DNA of 64,000 nucleotides from Protonemura montana. Taxonomy: Eukaryota; Arthropoda; Insecta; Plecoptera; Nemouridae. Positions 22,473 to 33,806 of this stretch are shown one piece after another; the stretch's first letter is position 1; every line of letters begins with the position of its first letter. Below the pieces are notes generated by a model. That model searched no databases. It saw only the letters and a list, made by a program, of their open reading frames with translations, and was not told where the DNA came from. The position numbers and the translations under genes were made by a program. The DNA lies in the NCBI GenBank assembly GCA_947568835.1, contig OX387608.1, positions 9,834,001 through 9,898,000 of the forward strand, given 5' to 3'.

Positions 22473-22613
22473 AATAATAAAAAAATAACAGCCCATCACA
22501 GACGGTGTTTTCAAATTTACATGGGTTGTGAACATGGTAAAAACAAATAAACCTCGAGCTTTATGATAATTCTGCGTTTTTTATTCTGCCAAGTTAATTA
22601 ATATGTTTAACGT

Positions 22614-22678
22614 GCGTGTGTTTGTGCCTGTATTCGTTCCTGTTCATTCTTGTTCGTTCCTGTACCTGTTCTTTCGGT
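22614..22678. repeat. Degenerate TTCCTGTTCG-type simple repeat
   Basis: Imperfect repeats of a GTTC(C/A)TGTTC-like decamer; no further context was seen. Confidence 0.55.
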
Positions 22679-23489
22679 GAAACTAAGGGTTCGTCAAAAG
22701 CAAGTAGGCTGGATGGGGTAGGGAAACCATTTCTCAACCTTAGCCGAAATTGGCGGACATAACCTCTTAATAAACTTTTCAGTCTCGTTTTTAAATCAAA
22801 ATAAATAAAATATACTAGAGCATATAAGATTTTGATCCAAGCCTAAATGAAATATACATTTTAGAAGCTCATGCCTTTTTGTGGTTTTTAAAAAGACTAT
22901 TCGAAAATGTTGTCTGCAAGGCGCAAAGACGGCAAAATATTGAGCAGTTCCAATATTTCAAAACCCTCGCCGATTCTGTGGCATTTTAAGGTTTCACGTG
23001 ACCGAATCGAGTCCGCTCATTGGTTCAAACGGCAGGAACCTTCTACGAAGCCTTAGCACTAAACAAGACATAAAGATTATTCCCTGCTTTCAACTCATCT
23101 CACATTCTCGAGACATATTCGGTGATGATATATTTCATTGTCTCTTGAGAGAGCACTCGGTCCTCACTTGACAATGCATACACATGAATATTACCGAGTC
23201 AATATTAGTCACCTGGCTGGTTGCAATATGATACCATCACGCCAACACCACCTCACGTATGAAGCAGAGGAGGTTGCACATTATATGAAGCAATTTTGTG
23301 TTCAAATCTCTGAGGGGAGATGTCCTTTCACATGCTGTCAAACACGGCTTTATTCAAAAGTGTTTACCCTCTCGTATGTTGTGCGCTAGCTTTAGGTTGT
23401 ACCAGTGGTAAGTGATATGAGATTATTTGGTAAGGGTTATAACCCTGGTGTGGATTTTTTCTGTATTTTTTATCTAGGTAAAAGCGCAC

Positions 23490-23825
23490 TTCCATAGCGT
23501 TAATGTAAAACTCTCTTCGCCAAAAAAATTGACCGCAAAATTACTTCTTAACTGAGCGAAATGAAGGATGCTATTTCTAGTTTAAAGAAAATTTAATTCA
23601 GTATTTCTCGCAGATTTCTGGTATTAGAGACTGGTTTAATTGAAATTTATCTGTATTATTGCTAACCCCAACGATTGAAATACATGTATCGATAATAGAA
23701 GAAGTAATTATTTTATTATAAGGTTTGGTAAAATAGACTTCCGCAAGTGCCATCTGGCGGCTTATAACGTTATCACCTACTTCAATTTTCTTTCCCAAAA
23801 TCCATTTCACTGTCAAAATTACTTG
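23490..23825 (+). mobile_element. MITE copy M3
   Basis: Landmarks run in the opposite order to M2: AGCGTTAATGTAAAACTC, GAGACTGGTTTAATTG, CAACGATTGAAATACATGTA, CCGCAAGTGCCATCTGGCGG and a decayed terminus near 23815. Terminal repeats are partly lost. Confidence 0.7.
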
Positions 23826-24004
23826 TAGTGCAGATTTGAAAATTAAACATCCAGTAATTTAAAGACTATCACTCAAAAGGACTTTCATGTTTAGTTAAAC
23901 GTGCACTCATGAAGACCCGTTCGTATGTGACGGGAGGGGCTGCTTTTTACCAAACGAACTTTTCATCTAAACCTTTTTTTATCGAGCTGTAGTAGAGAAA
24001 GAGA

Positions 24005-24040
24005 GCAAGAGAGAGATGGAGAGAGAGAGAGAGAGAGAGG
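24005..24040. repeat. (GA)n microsatellite
   Basis: An interrupted AGAG tract that directly abuts the 5' truncation of the SINE at 24041. Confidence 0.9.
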
Positions 24041-24250
24041 ATGGGCCTGCCATGGAACCGGGTGGTCCTGAGTTCGATCCTTGTGACCGGTTATCTGTCA
24101 GAGTGGATTTTCACCCTTCTTGCCATGTCAGACTTGAATTGTTCCTTTACAATACGTCTCTGCTGCCACTCCCAGTGTTTAGCTCTTTCATTTCTTATTG
24201 GCGGTGTTGTCGATTTTTTTATAAAAATAAAGAAATGGAATTTTCCGACC
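24041..24250 (+). mobile_element. tRNA-derived SINE fragment, 5' truncated
   Basis: It contains a B-box-like motif (GAGTTCGATCC) preceded by GGAACCGGGTGGTCCT, followed by a body GAGTGGATTTTCACCC, TGCCATGTCAGACTTGAATT and GCCACTCCCAGTGTTTAGCT. That is the layout of a tRNA-headed SINE. The A box is missing, apparently replaced by the (GA)n tract. No second copy is in the window and it differs from the hairpin family. Confidence 0.55.
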
Positions 24251-25033
24251 TACATCCAGGTAAAAAAAACCGTATGAAATGAGTTTATAATGCGGAATTT
24301 ATAATTGTTTATGCGTGCATTTTTAAGTTATACCTGCAAAATACATGACTCATAAAATAAATCCTTCATACGTCTTAAGAATTGAAATCAGAATTTTCAA
24401 CACTTCTTGGATAATTTATGTTGATAAGAAAGAGCCTTTTCCAGCACCATCAAGGCTTATCTAGAATCATCATAGCAGTACAACTACATTTCGTCCTTTG
24501 GAATTCCGTAAGACTCTTTACAAAAAAAAAGATGGGAATGCAAAAATAGATAACTCAGACATCACATATCCGTAAAGTTTGACCAGTCCAAGCTTTTGTT
24601 TCCGACTACATTTTTTTCCGTAAACCAGATCCAACCGGATTCACCTATTACAGTACTAATTAAATCAACTACTCGTCACACGCTGTTGTTTTCGGCTTTT
24701 CACTAATTAAAAAAATTAAATTAGCTTTGAAAATGTAAATTTGATGGGAAATAAAACTTTGCCAACGAACTGTAAAAATAAAAACTACCCAAAATGGGTT
24801 ATAAAACAAAAAAAACAGGGTTCCCGCATCCTTAAATTCACCATCGTATTTTATTGGGTTTCAGTATATAAACCAAATACACCAAATGTACCAAAGATAG
24901 GAGAGAAGATTTAAAAAAAAACTATTGTCGAAAAGTCAGAATTTTACAGCATTTAGGGCAAATAGAAAAATAAGTACAATGACCAGTGAAGAATCAGGTT
25001 CCATTAGAATGCAAACGCGTCTATTAAGTAAGT

Positions 25034-25460
25034 AGTGAGCGTGGAAAAGTTTACATAGGAGAAACAGGAAGGAAAATTAGCACAAGAGTCAAGGAACACG
25101 ATATACAAAAGATTAGCAAAACAATCTAGCAGTGTTGGGGAAAAACAAAGACACTTAAATCAATCAGCTTGTGCAGAACACGGGAATGAGTTTCAACACC
25201 ACATTAAAATAGACACGGTAAGGATTTTATGTCGAGATGATAGGAAATTCACTAGAAAAGTCAGAGAAGCAATAGAAACTAAAAAACAACCCAATAACTT
25301 CAATAGAGATGATAGTTTTCAACTAGATAGAGCATGGGGAACAATTTTACAACAGAAAAATGGAATAGAGAATATCAGTGAGGAGACAGAAGAAATCAGC
25401 ACAAAGAATACAGAAGAAAATATTTGGATAGGTAGATTAAGAACTAAACGTAATAAATAA
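25034..25460 (+). pseudogene. Penelope-like retroelement remnant: GIY-YIG endonuclease C-terminus
   Basis: Frame 1 (25040-25126) reads RGKVYIGETGRKISTRVKEH. This is the GIY-YIG nuclease core, with the VYIG tyrosine, glycine and the catalytic arginine in STR. It stops at TAG 25127-25129. After a frameshift the reading continues in another frame from about 25164 (SACAEHGNEF, then RKFTRKVREAIETKKQPNNF and NRDDSFQLDRAWGTIL) to a natural stop at 25458-25460. This order (GIY-YIG core, AEH, R-x-F-x-RK-REA-E, NRD, W) is the endonuclease tail of Penelope-like elements. The upstream reverse transcriptase is absent, so it is a 5'-truncated, dead copy. Confidence 0.82.
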
Positions 25461-25624
25461 GGAAATTTGGATTATATCATATAACGTTAGGACAAACTCG
25501 AAAAATGGGCGTTTTTTCCACACACATAATTAGTTGGTTAAAAAACGCCAATTTGTTTGGGGTTATACTTCCGAAAATACCAAATATGTTAGTTTTTTAA
25601 TCATTGATCCTGATTATTTTATTT

Positions 25625-25808
25625 AGATGCATTTAGGATGCTTCAACTAGGTAATTTTTCTAATTTTTTGTGGTTCTTTTCTTTTCAGAAAGTTGCAGGA
25701 CTGCTCTTACCCCTGAAAAAGTAACAGGTAGGAAGTTTCGAAACGTTAGGAAATGTATTTTTTCTTCACTTAGCATTAAAAACCCATTTCAAATAGTTTT
25801 TGTCAATC
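25625..25808 (-). repeat. Unclassified short repeat, copy R5
   Basis: It starts TAGATGCATTTAGGATGCTT and contains TTTTTGTGGTTCTTTTC, GACTGCTCTTACCCCTGAA, CGAAACGTTAGGAAATGTA and CACTTAGCATTAAAAACCC. It ends early at TTTGTCAA; the GACATGAGTCTAAAAACC end is missing. Confidence 0.75.
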
Positions 25809-27437
25809 ACAATTTGATTTTATCATTTACATTACGACAGATAAGACTTTAAATAATTCGCCTGAAGCGCATACCTCATCAATACGCTGCAACTAAAAGC
25901 TTTTCAGTTTAGAATTACCTTTTATTTCACACCATTTTCAAGAGAACGTTTATAATCTTTGGTTTCTCCTTCACCTGAAAATGGTGAGGGAGTCTTTGGG
26001 GGTATATCCATGGAGTCAGCCACGACGCTCGGGAAGATCCTAGTGCCGTTACGTGATCTGGGATCTTAAGCGCTGCATTCATCTCAATCTTATGGTCATT
26101 TGCTACGTGCGCCGGGTGCATTACTAGAGTACGGGCATCGACTGTCGTTGAAACGTCATGGGGATGATGATAACATGTAAGAATGATATGGATTCAAAGT
26201 GGCAAATGAAACGTATTGCATGCGCTCTGTGTGCTGCTGTTGTTGTCAAATCGCTTTCGAAGACGTGTTGGTGAAACTGTTTGCGGTTGAATGCTTTCCG
26301 GATAAAGCGTGGTCTGTAGTTTATCTTAATACCTGAAAATAACTGTTACATTTTTTTAGAAATGTGGATTTGGCAGTTTTTGATTTTGAATATTTTTGTC
26401 GTTGTACGTGACTGCACTTTTTGTGTGTTTGTCTACATAAATTTCGTTAAGTTAAGATACTAGGTATCATCTAGATCCGTTTTTTATAAGAGCTAATAAA
26501 TAAAAAAATAATATCAGGCTTTGAAATTGTGTGTTTTTCTCACTGGCTAAATGATTTATATCAGAACAGTTGATTATTTTAATTTGCTTTTTGCTCATAT
26601 TAATTTGTCTCATTTTCAGACACAACATAGTTTCAAATTTATTTCTACTTCAAGTTGAAAATAAAGTAAACTTCTCTGCGAAAACTTTGATCGGAATTGA
26701 ATATTTCACGAATAACTGCAACAAAGCAAAACAATTTAACGGTAGACGACAATACCACTCGTTAATGAGCTACATTGAATTTGTTCGAATAGGTTCATCC
26801 ATGAGGAAAGAACCAAGAATAATTTTCCATGAGATTACTGGCAAAATCAGTTTCCTCCACAACAATAGAACGACGGCGACACACTGGATTCCAAATTAAT
26901 GATTCCACTTTCAAGTTATAATACAATTCTCTCGCTGTTCGGTGTGCCGACATTTTTCTTCATCCATTTCACTAATTTCAGATTTCACTAATTTTCATCT
27001 AGAATCCCCACATGAAAATAGCAGTATAATATGCTTGTTTCTAATATTTGTGATTTCAGTATAATTATTCATGATTGCTTAATCAGTCTTTGGGGAAATC
27101 TATGTGATTAATAATTCCTAGTAGGAATATAAATTGAGATTAATACACAACTAACCAGGCGTATGACATGTTTATACTGCGTATACCCAGAGGTTATCCT
27201 CCTTTAGGTCATCCTTACCGTTATGACAAACACCAAAAAGTTTCCAAACTTATCCAATAGTTTCCGTGTCGTGCCATCGAAGTATATCCCACGGGTACCT
27301 TAACACCGCGTCAAAACGCTTACTTTTAGTCACAAAGTTACCTCATACAACACTGATATTATCGTTTTTTTTAAAACGCGATAAGAAAGCTCATATTGGC
27401 TGAATACTTTATTTGCATAGCCCGTTAAGATCACAAG
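25809..27437. other. Upstream stretch without recognised genes
   Basis: The longest frame (26570-26899, 109 codons) starts with a hydrophobic leader but has AT-rich third positions and no recognisable domain. A somewhat GC-richer patch lies at 25980-26140. I cannot support a gene. Confidence 0.4.
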
Positions 27438-27750
27438 AGCATTGCTACCAAGCCATTAATGAAATTTCAGTCATAAAAAAGTAAATATTGTGCTAAAGAA
27501 ATCTGAAGAAGGTTATAATTGCAAGAAAAATGGTTATACTAGCTCTAAAAACAAACAATCTTGGCGCGAAAAAAGCTTTAGAGCAAAAATTAAATTGCAG
27601 ATACAGCGGAGATGATTTGCAGTGTTTAAAAAAATGACAGTTGACCTACATGTCACCGCAAAACTACCGGTGGCGCTTCTGCCGGGGAATTATGTTCTTT
27701 CACTGAACAGATTATAAACCACTGCAAATATCATTGATGTGACGGCGACC
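27438..27750 (+). repeat. Unclassified repeat T, copy T2
   Basis: AGCATTGCTACCAAGCCATT, AATCTTGGCGCGAAAAAAGC, CAGCGGAGATGATTTGCA, TGTCACCGCAAAACTACCGG and CTTCTGCCGGGGAATTATG follow in the same order as in T1. Confidence 0.7.
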
Positions 27751-30700
27751 AATAATACCTAGGAGCAAACAAAAAGAAAAACTCGAGAAGCCAGAAGCTT
27801 GGAAAATGTCTTTTGAGTCAGGTAGAGTCAAAGTTTTTTTTTCACAAAACTTTAATATCCTTGAATCCACATACTATTTTCTCCATAATAAGCTACCGTT
27901 CCGTTTTATCGTGCTCCTGGGGCATGTATTGCTCCGACATGCCCTTGCCGAGCTTGCACAACCCCAAGCGACCTGGCCCTAACTCAACCGATATTATATC
28001 AAAAGCTATAAAGTTGAAAATTTATAATATTCCACTCCACAAAGCTTGTGGATTTAAATAATTATATGATTAATGTTGTGGTAGGTAACACGGCAAGACC
28101 CCATGTGAAGATTCATATATGCATGTGTAGGATAATGTTTCCAATGAAAATCCTAAAGGTGGAAATGGCGGGTATAACTGCGGTGAACCATTGGAAAAAT
28201 TAAAAACGTGGTTTTTTATCGAATTATTTCTCAAAATAACAAACGATGGTAACTCCATACCTTCAATTAAACATACTGGAAAGTAAACGTAAAATATGTT
28301 TATGAATTTTCATAGCCCGTGGCTATTTTTCTGCATTACCCCCGAGTTTCTCGTTCGGTAAGCACAACACAGTAACAGGAAATTTCGAAGAGCTCATTCC
28401 ATTGCAGCACCACAGTCAATCAGTTCTAACAAATGAGAAGCAAGGGAATTGTAATTTTTACCAGCTTAATTACCGATCCAATCCGAATACAAACTCGGTT
28501 CATGCCACGGCTAGCCGTTCCCAAGAGTGTTTCGCAGTATTGCTGACTTTCATTTAAAATATATATCTACCCACCCAGACCTGAAATCATTACAAACGAT
28601 CTTACCGCAATTCTCGATGGATATTGGACTGTTTTTCAGGCTTTGTTAACCCGTTAGTTTATTCCATTCTCCTTTACCCGACCGAATTTACAATTCCAAT
28701 TTCCTTGAGGGTAAAACTAATTCCAGTCAAAGAGCAACACGGTCTCTGGCATTAAGGATTTGTGCAGAGCGTGACCCGGATGAAAGTCAACCTAAAATCT
28801 ACATCCAACAGTTTCTCAGTTCTTCAACCCTCTCTCAAAAAGCTGTCTCACGAAACGAATACCCTGCATTTATCGAATTTTCAATCTCCTTTCCCTCTAA
28901 TCAACACTCAATTCTCAAACAATCCTTAAAATACAGCCCCTTAAAACATTAATAATCACCCCTTTGTAACATTAGTACTCGTCTTATTCGCAACACGCTG
29001 ATACGACGCAATAATTTGTCAGTGTACTCATAACGATATGACGTTGAGTAATTCGCGTTATCATAGCAACTGCCAGTGTTCAGTCATCTTCGTCTAGGCT
29101 CTGGGTTCACGCACGTTTCGCAGCATACAGCGAGGGTGCGCGTTGTGTAAGGATTCACAGTAATTTATTAAAGTGCCAGGAAAGGAGGTTTCAGCCGTGC
29201 CGGCAGAGAGGGCACGAATTTTCACTCATATTCTAGTCAAGACTGACGGTGAATTTGTGAACCGTTTTCGCTTGGCAACGGCGATGAATGGCACGAGGGG
29301 ATGATCTGAGATGATATCGAAGAGACTTGGCGTTAACGATGCCACTCGGTTATTGATATCTTATGTTATTGAGTAGAGTTCGTTTATTTAGCAGAAAAAT
29401 ATTTTCTTGCTTGGTTTTTATTTTTTTATTTTTTTCTTAAACATTGGCTTGTATTGGATGCGGTTTATTGCAGTACCGATGATGATTTTGATTGCAACGT
29501 CAGAAGAAACTTTGCAAGAGTTCGCTTTGCAAATAGTGTAAATGCAGAGTGCATTCGCAATTCCGTTTCATGGGTATTTCAATCTCTCTTTTATTTTTGT
29601 TTCTAACTAAAATGCGCGCGCAGGAGTTTCGTAAATCACTGCTACAAAATTAGCTATGACAAAAAAAGTGAGCTTCATCTGGCGAAGCATTTCGCGTTGA
29701 CGTAGCGAGACAAAATTTGTCTTAACGCATAAATTAAAGTAAAAAGCGAGCAAGTTGCGAAAGACAAGTCACCAGGGTCTGATGAGATATTTAGCACAAG
29801 CCTGGTCTGCTCGTAAATGCTTCTTCCATCTCTGAATTTTTTAATTTAATCATAAGAAGAGAGACGTCGTGTGTTTACGCGCGTTGTCGGCACCGCTCGG
29901 ATGGACGCCTGGGCGTCGTTGGACGTCGAGGCTGTTTTTATGGATATGCAAACTAGCCCTGTCTTGCTCCCCTGAAAGCCTCCCTTGAAAGTACACCGAA
30001 CAATGATTTTATAGGCGTGCAAGAAAGGGATTCTAGGGAACAGGACACACTTTTTTTGTGTGTGTGTGCCTGGGTTTTGTGAAAAACTTATATTTTTTGG
30101 TGATAAGAGTATTTGATAAATTTTCGGCGACCGCTTAAAATTTTGTGCCACTGGTTTTACTAAACTTTCCTAATGAGAGTTAGCGGTGATTACGGCGTGA
30201 CAATTCAAAGGCATGACCAGTGACAAAGTAATCAAAATGCTAATGAGCTCGCAAGATTAGCATAAAAGTGAAACTAGCTAAAGAAACTTGACGTTAGCGA
30301 AGCCATTGCAAGAAAAAAAAAAAGAAACTTTGTCCCATTCAAGTCGGCGGCGACAGTTTCGGCCGTAAAACCACGCCGCGCGACGCTTTTCCGAGACGCT
30401 TTTCCGACGGCGACAAATCCGCGTTGCGTGGCTTTTCACGAATTTTTACTTTTCCCTTGATAAGTCTTTGATGGATTTCACGTGCAACCTTTTCAGACCG
30501 AACAGTCATTAGTAAACTTCATTAACGAACATTATTCACGTGTTACTCCATAATTAATGACCCTCCTATCTGTAAATCCTGACCGAAAATTGGGGCTCAT
30601 GACCCTGCTACTGGTCGTCTATGAGCCTGAAGCATCTATCGCCAATCCGCAAGCTGATGACAAAATCGGCTAAAATATACATAAGGCCAGTAAGCCCCTT

Positions 30701-32690
30701 CATTTAAAGGGAAATTGAAGATGCCTAATTATTATTCCATGAATTTTGAGCGTCCATTTAGCTTAACTATAGAGATGAACTTTTAATCTTTGGCATATTG
30801 TTTTATCAAAAGTAATTAGAATGGAGTGAAGCGAAATGAAATTGGAAAAAATGATTATTGAAATTTGCGTTCGGTCCCTTCGCAAACTCGACAGAAGGAA
30901 AGAGAAAGAGAGTTTTTTTTATTTTTCTCTGTATCAACATGAAACAGTTAGCTCTTGTTATCAGCCTTGTACCGCGAATTTTTTCCATTTCTAGTCTACT
31001 TTTAATCGACATCGAATGTGAATCTGGCTAATTATTTATGCGGTCACGCATGCGCTTACACTTTGAATCGTACACACTCGTGTTAATTCCAGTAAATTTG
31101 ACAAAATTCCGTCCCGATCGTTCATTTTAGAACGGTGAGGCGTGAATTCAGAAGGGTCCCCTCACCCTTTCACCAAATCGTCAATCGTTATCACTGGAAT
31201 TGGCTTTATATCCAGTTTAAAATGTCATTTCTAACTGCGGAAAGCGTTCGTGAAAAGTTTTGCAATAGACACAGATTCGAAATGATCCTATAATATTTTG
31301 AGATTACTCTGCGTTTACACAAAGCTTAAAAACAATTTAATAACACTTTTAAGTATCCTCCATAATCAAAAATGTTCACTCAATATTCTCAGTTGTCACT
31401 GACCTAATCTCTGAGCAGAAATTACTGTGAGACATAAACAAGAATCAGTCTCAATTCGTTTTTTTCACTGTCAAGTAAGTTACCAAAGAAAATAAGTAAA
31501 AGTAATATCGACGGAACTAACTATCATTCTTCTAACTCCTTTTATCAAGAGTTATTTCACATGGATCTACCATTCGCGTTCGGCTCGCGTTCGATGGTCA
31601 GTCGAAATGGAAGGAAGAATTTTGTACCTCTCTCGAAGCCCGTGATAGCCTTCAGTTTCATTTACAAACAACCGTCTTTTCTTTTATTTATCAACTTGCA
31701 AGCACCGGTGGAAATGCTCTCTTGTTTTTACAGCAAGAATGGAACATAGCTTTACGAGCAGACTTTTGTCTACTAGTATGCTTCAAGCCTCTTAGATAAA
31801 AGTGGTTTTGATATGTTTTTTTCAAAGATTATATTTAGCGCTAAGTGTTAGAACGTTCAGTTTGTGATCATATTATTCTGACAGGTTCAAGTTAATTAGG
31901 TATTTACTACATCGTAGCTCATCATCTGAGAAGCGACCGCCAATCACGACCAACCATCGTTGAGGGATCTAATCCCCGTCAATTATCGCAAATAGCTGTC
32001 AGCGGATAGGAACGAGCTGGAAACTAGTTTCGTCATTACAATCGAGCGACGTACTTAACGCAATTAAAAAAGTTTGGCTCCGGATTGCGTTTGCCAAAAA
32101 CTCTGCTCTTGTCGTTTATTAACGCAGTTCTGGTACATTTTTAGCAGTGGAAATCAAGTGACATTATTATGTATTTCAGATTCATTTCAAATCTTCTTCT
32201 ACTAAGGGCCAGTTGTGCAGTGCCTTGTTTAAAAAGTTAACTGCTTGTTAAAAAGACTCAAGCCAATCAGATACCTTCAGATACCTCCAGTAAAAACGTT
32301 TTTTTTTACCAAACAAGGGTGCCAAAAGATGCTCTTTCAACGTTTCATAACATATACAATGAAGATTAAATAATTCGGTAGGTTTGTTTACTGAATAATT
32401 TAATATTGAGTTAGGATGTTCCAGCGTGAATGGTCTAAGATAAGGAAGTTATTGGTTCTTTTGTTACGGGATGTCAAGCCAGTCGAGCGTTTATCCTTGT
32501 TAAAGTTACTAATACATGTTACAAAACGTTAGAAACAAAGTTTGACGTCACTTAGAATTCAATTTTCAAAGAATTTCTTTCTTCTAAACACTCTTCACGC
32601 TACAAAAACCAGGAAACGCTTCATCGCCAATGTCCCCATGTAACGAAGTTGTGACCGTATAGAGTTTCCAAGACTGCCAACGGCTACGGT
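27751..32690. other. Upstream stretch without recognised genes
   Basis: It contains pyrimidine-rich DNA around 28660-28960 and higher-CpG patches at about 29040-29300, 29870-29960 and 30340-30440. The frame at 29846-30151 (101 codons, minus) overlaps one such patch, but no motif supports it. These CpG patches are the sort of place where a first exon could hide. Confidence 0.4.
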
Positions 32691-32714
32691 CATCTTGTTT
32701 GTGCGGTTGTCAAT

Positions 32715-32925
32715 TTCCTCGGTCAGACAGCATGGCGACCGTCAGCCAGCCCCAAGGTTCGGAAAAGCCGTTTGTTATGGACAGTGGCGTCAGGGAGTTT
32801 TCAAGGAAATGCTCGAATACATTTCCGGTGCGGTTTTCTCTCAACGTCTCGATGTAGTGGTCGTGCGGCATCTCGAGAGAATTCGACAAGTCCGTGTTTG
32901 AAATGTTTGGTCGCCGACGGTTTTT
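32715..32925 (-). CDS. Possible coding stretch, unidentified
   Basis: A GC-rich island in AT-rich DNA. On the minus strand one frame reads ...TDLSNSLEMPHDHYIETL and later SITNGFSEPWGWLTVAML, ending with a TGA at about 32715. Roughly two thirds of third codon positions are G or C, similar to the dipeptidase exons. No good splice acceptor is visible upstream and I recognise no family. Two plus-strand frames are also open (one starts ATGGCGACC at about 32732 and stops after about 41 codons), so the strand is not settled. It could instead be a CpG-rich promoter or 5' UTR exon. Confidence 0.3.
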
Positions 32926-33419
32926 TTTTTCTCTGGTGGTTTCGCGAACGTGACGTTTGTTATGTAACGTAACTTACTATTTCTCCGGGTGGGACAGTTT
33001 AAATTGTGATTGACGACCAAGTCAAGAATCAATCTCGGGGAAAATTTCGATATTGCTCCAAAACGGGGGTGAAACTTGCTGGGTGAGCGATACATATTGT
33101 CGATTCAGCGGCGTGGTAAAGATTTTTTGAAACTTTAAGCTTCACGCATGAAGTTTTTTTTTACTTTTGTGCTGAAATTCTGTGCTCTAATGATGATAGT
33201 ATGAGAAAGGCGTGATTACTTGATTTTTCTTTGTCTGGTATTTGATATAGAATCAATACACCAATGCAATATCGAATTTAGAATACGTTTTTAAACGCCA
33301 ACCGCTGCGAAGATCTTTTTGGTAACAGCCTATCCGATTTATCGTAATTTTTCTTTAACTGTAGCTGCGCCCTAAGATAAAACTAGAGAAATTAGCTTTT
33401 TCGTGAAAGAATTCAACTA

Positions 33420-33806
33420 GAAAGGTATACCGTAGCGCTAATGTCAAACTGTCCTCGTGTAAAATAGCGGACAAATGACTACTTGACAGAAAAAAAAATG
33501 GAGGATATTACTAAAAGTCTTTGTCGTTTCGAGTGTCAGTAAATTTATTTTGTTTTTACTCGAAGATTACTCGCATTTGAAACTGGTATAATCTCAATTA
33601 ATATTTATTTATGCTAACGGCAACGATTGATAAACATGCATCGATATTTTGAGTCGTTATTACTTAATTGTAAAGATTTGTTAAAAAGGACGACCGCAAG
33701 CGCCATCGTGTGACACTTACCGTAACCACTAGCTGCCGGTTCATTTGGTGAATTGAAAGCTTAACACTAACGCAGGTCCTCTAACTATACCTTTAAACTC
33801 AATGAT
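33420..33806 (+). mobile_element. MITE copy M4
   Basis: TAGCGCTAATGTCAAACTG, CGGACAAATGACTACTTGAC, TGATAAACATGCATCGATAT, GACCGCAAGCGCCATCGTGT and CTCTAACTATACCTTTAAAC run in order. It is nearly full length; the terminal repeats have mismatches. Confidence 0.8.

Noticed and set aside
26570-26899. 109-codon frame with a hydrophobic start
   Set aside because: Third positions are AT-rich like the background and no domain was recognised.
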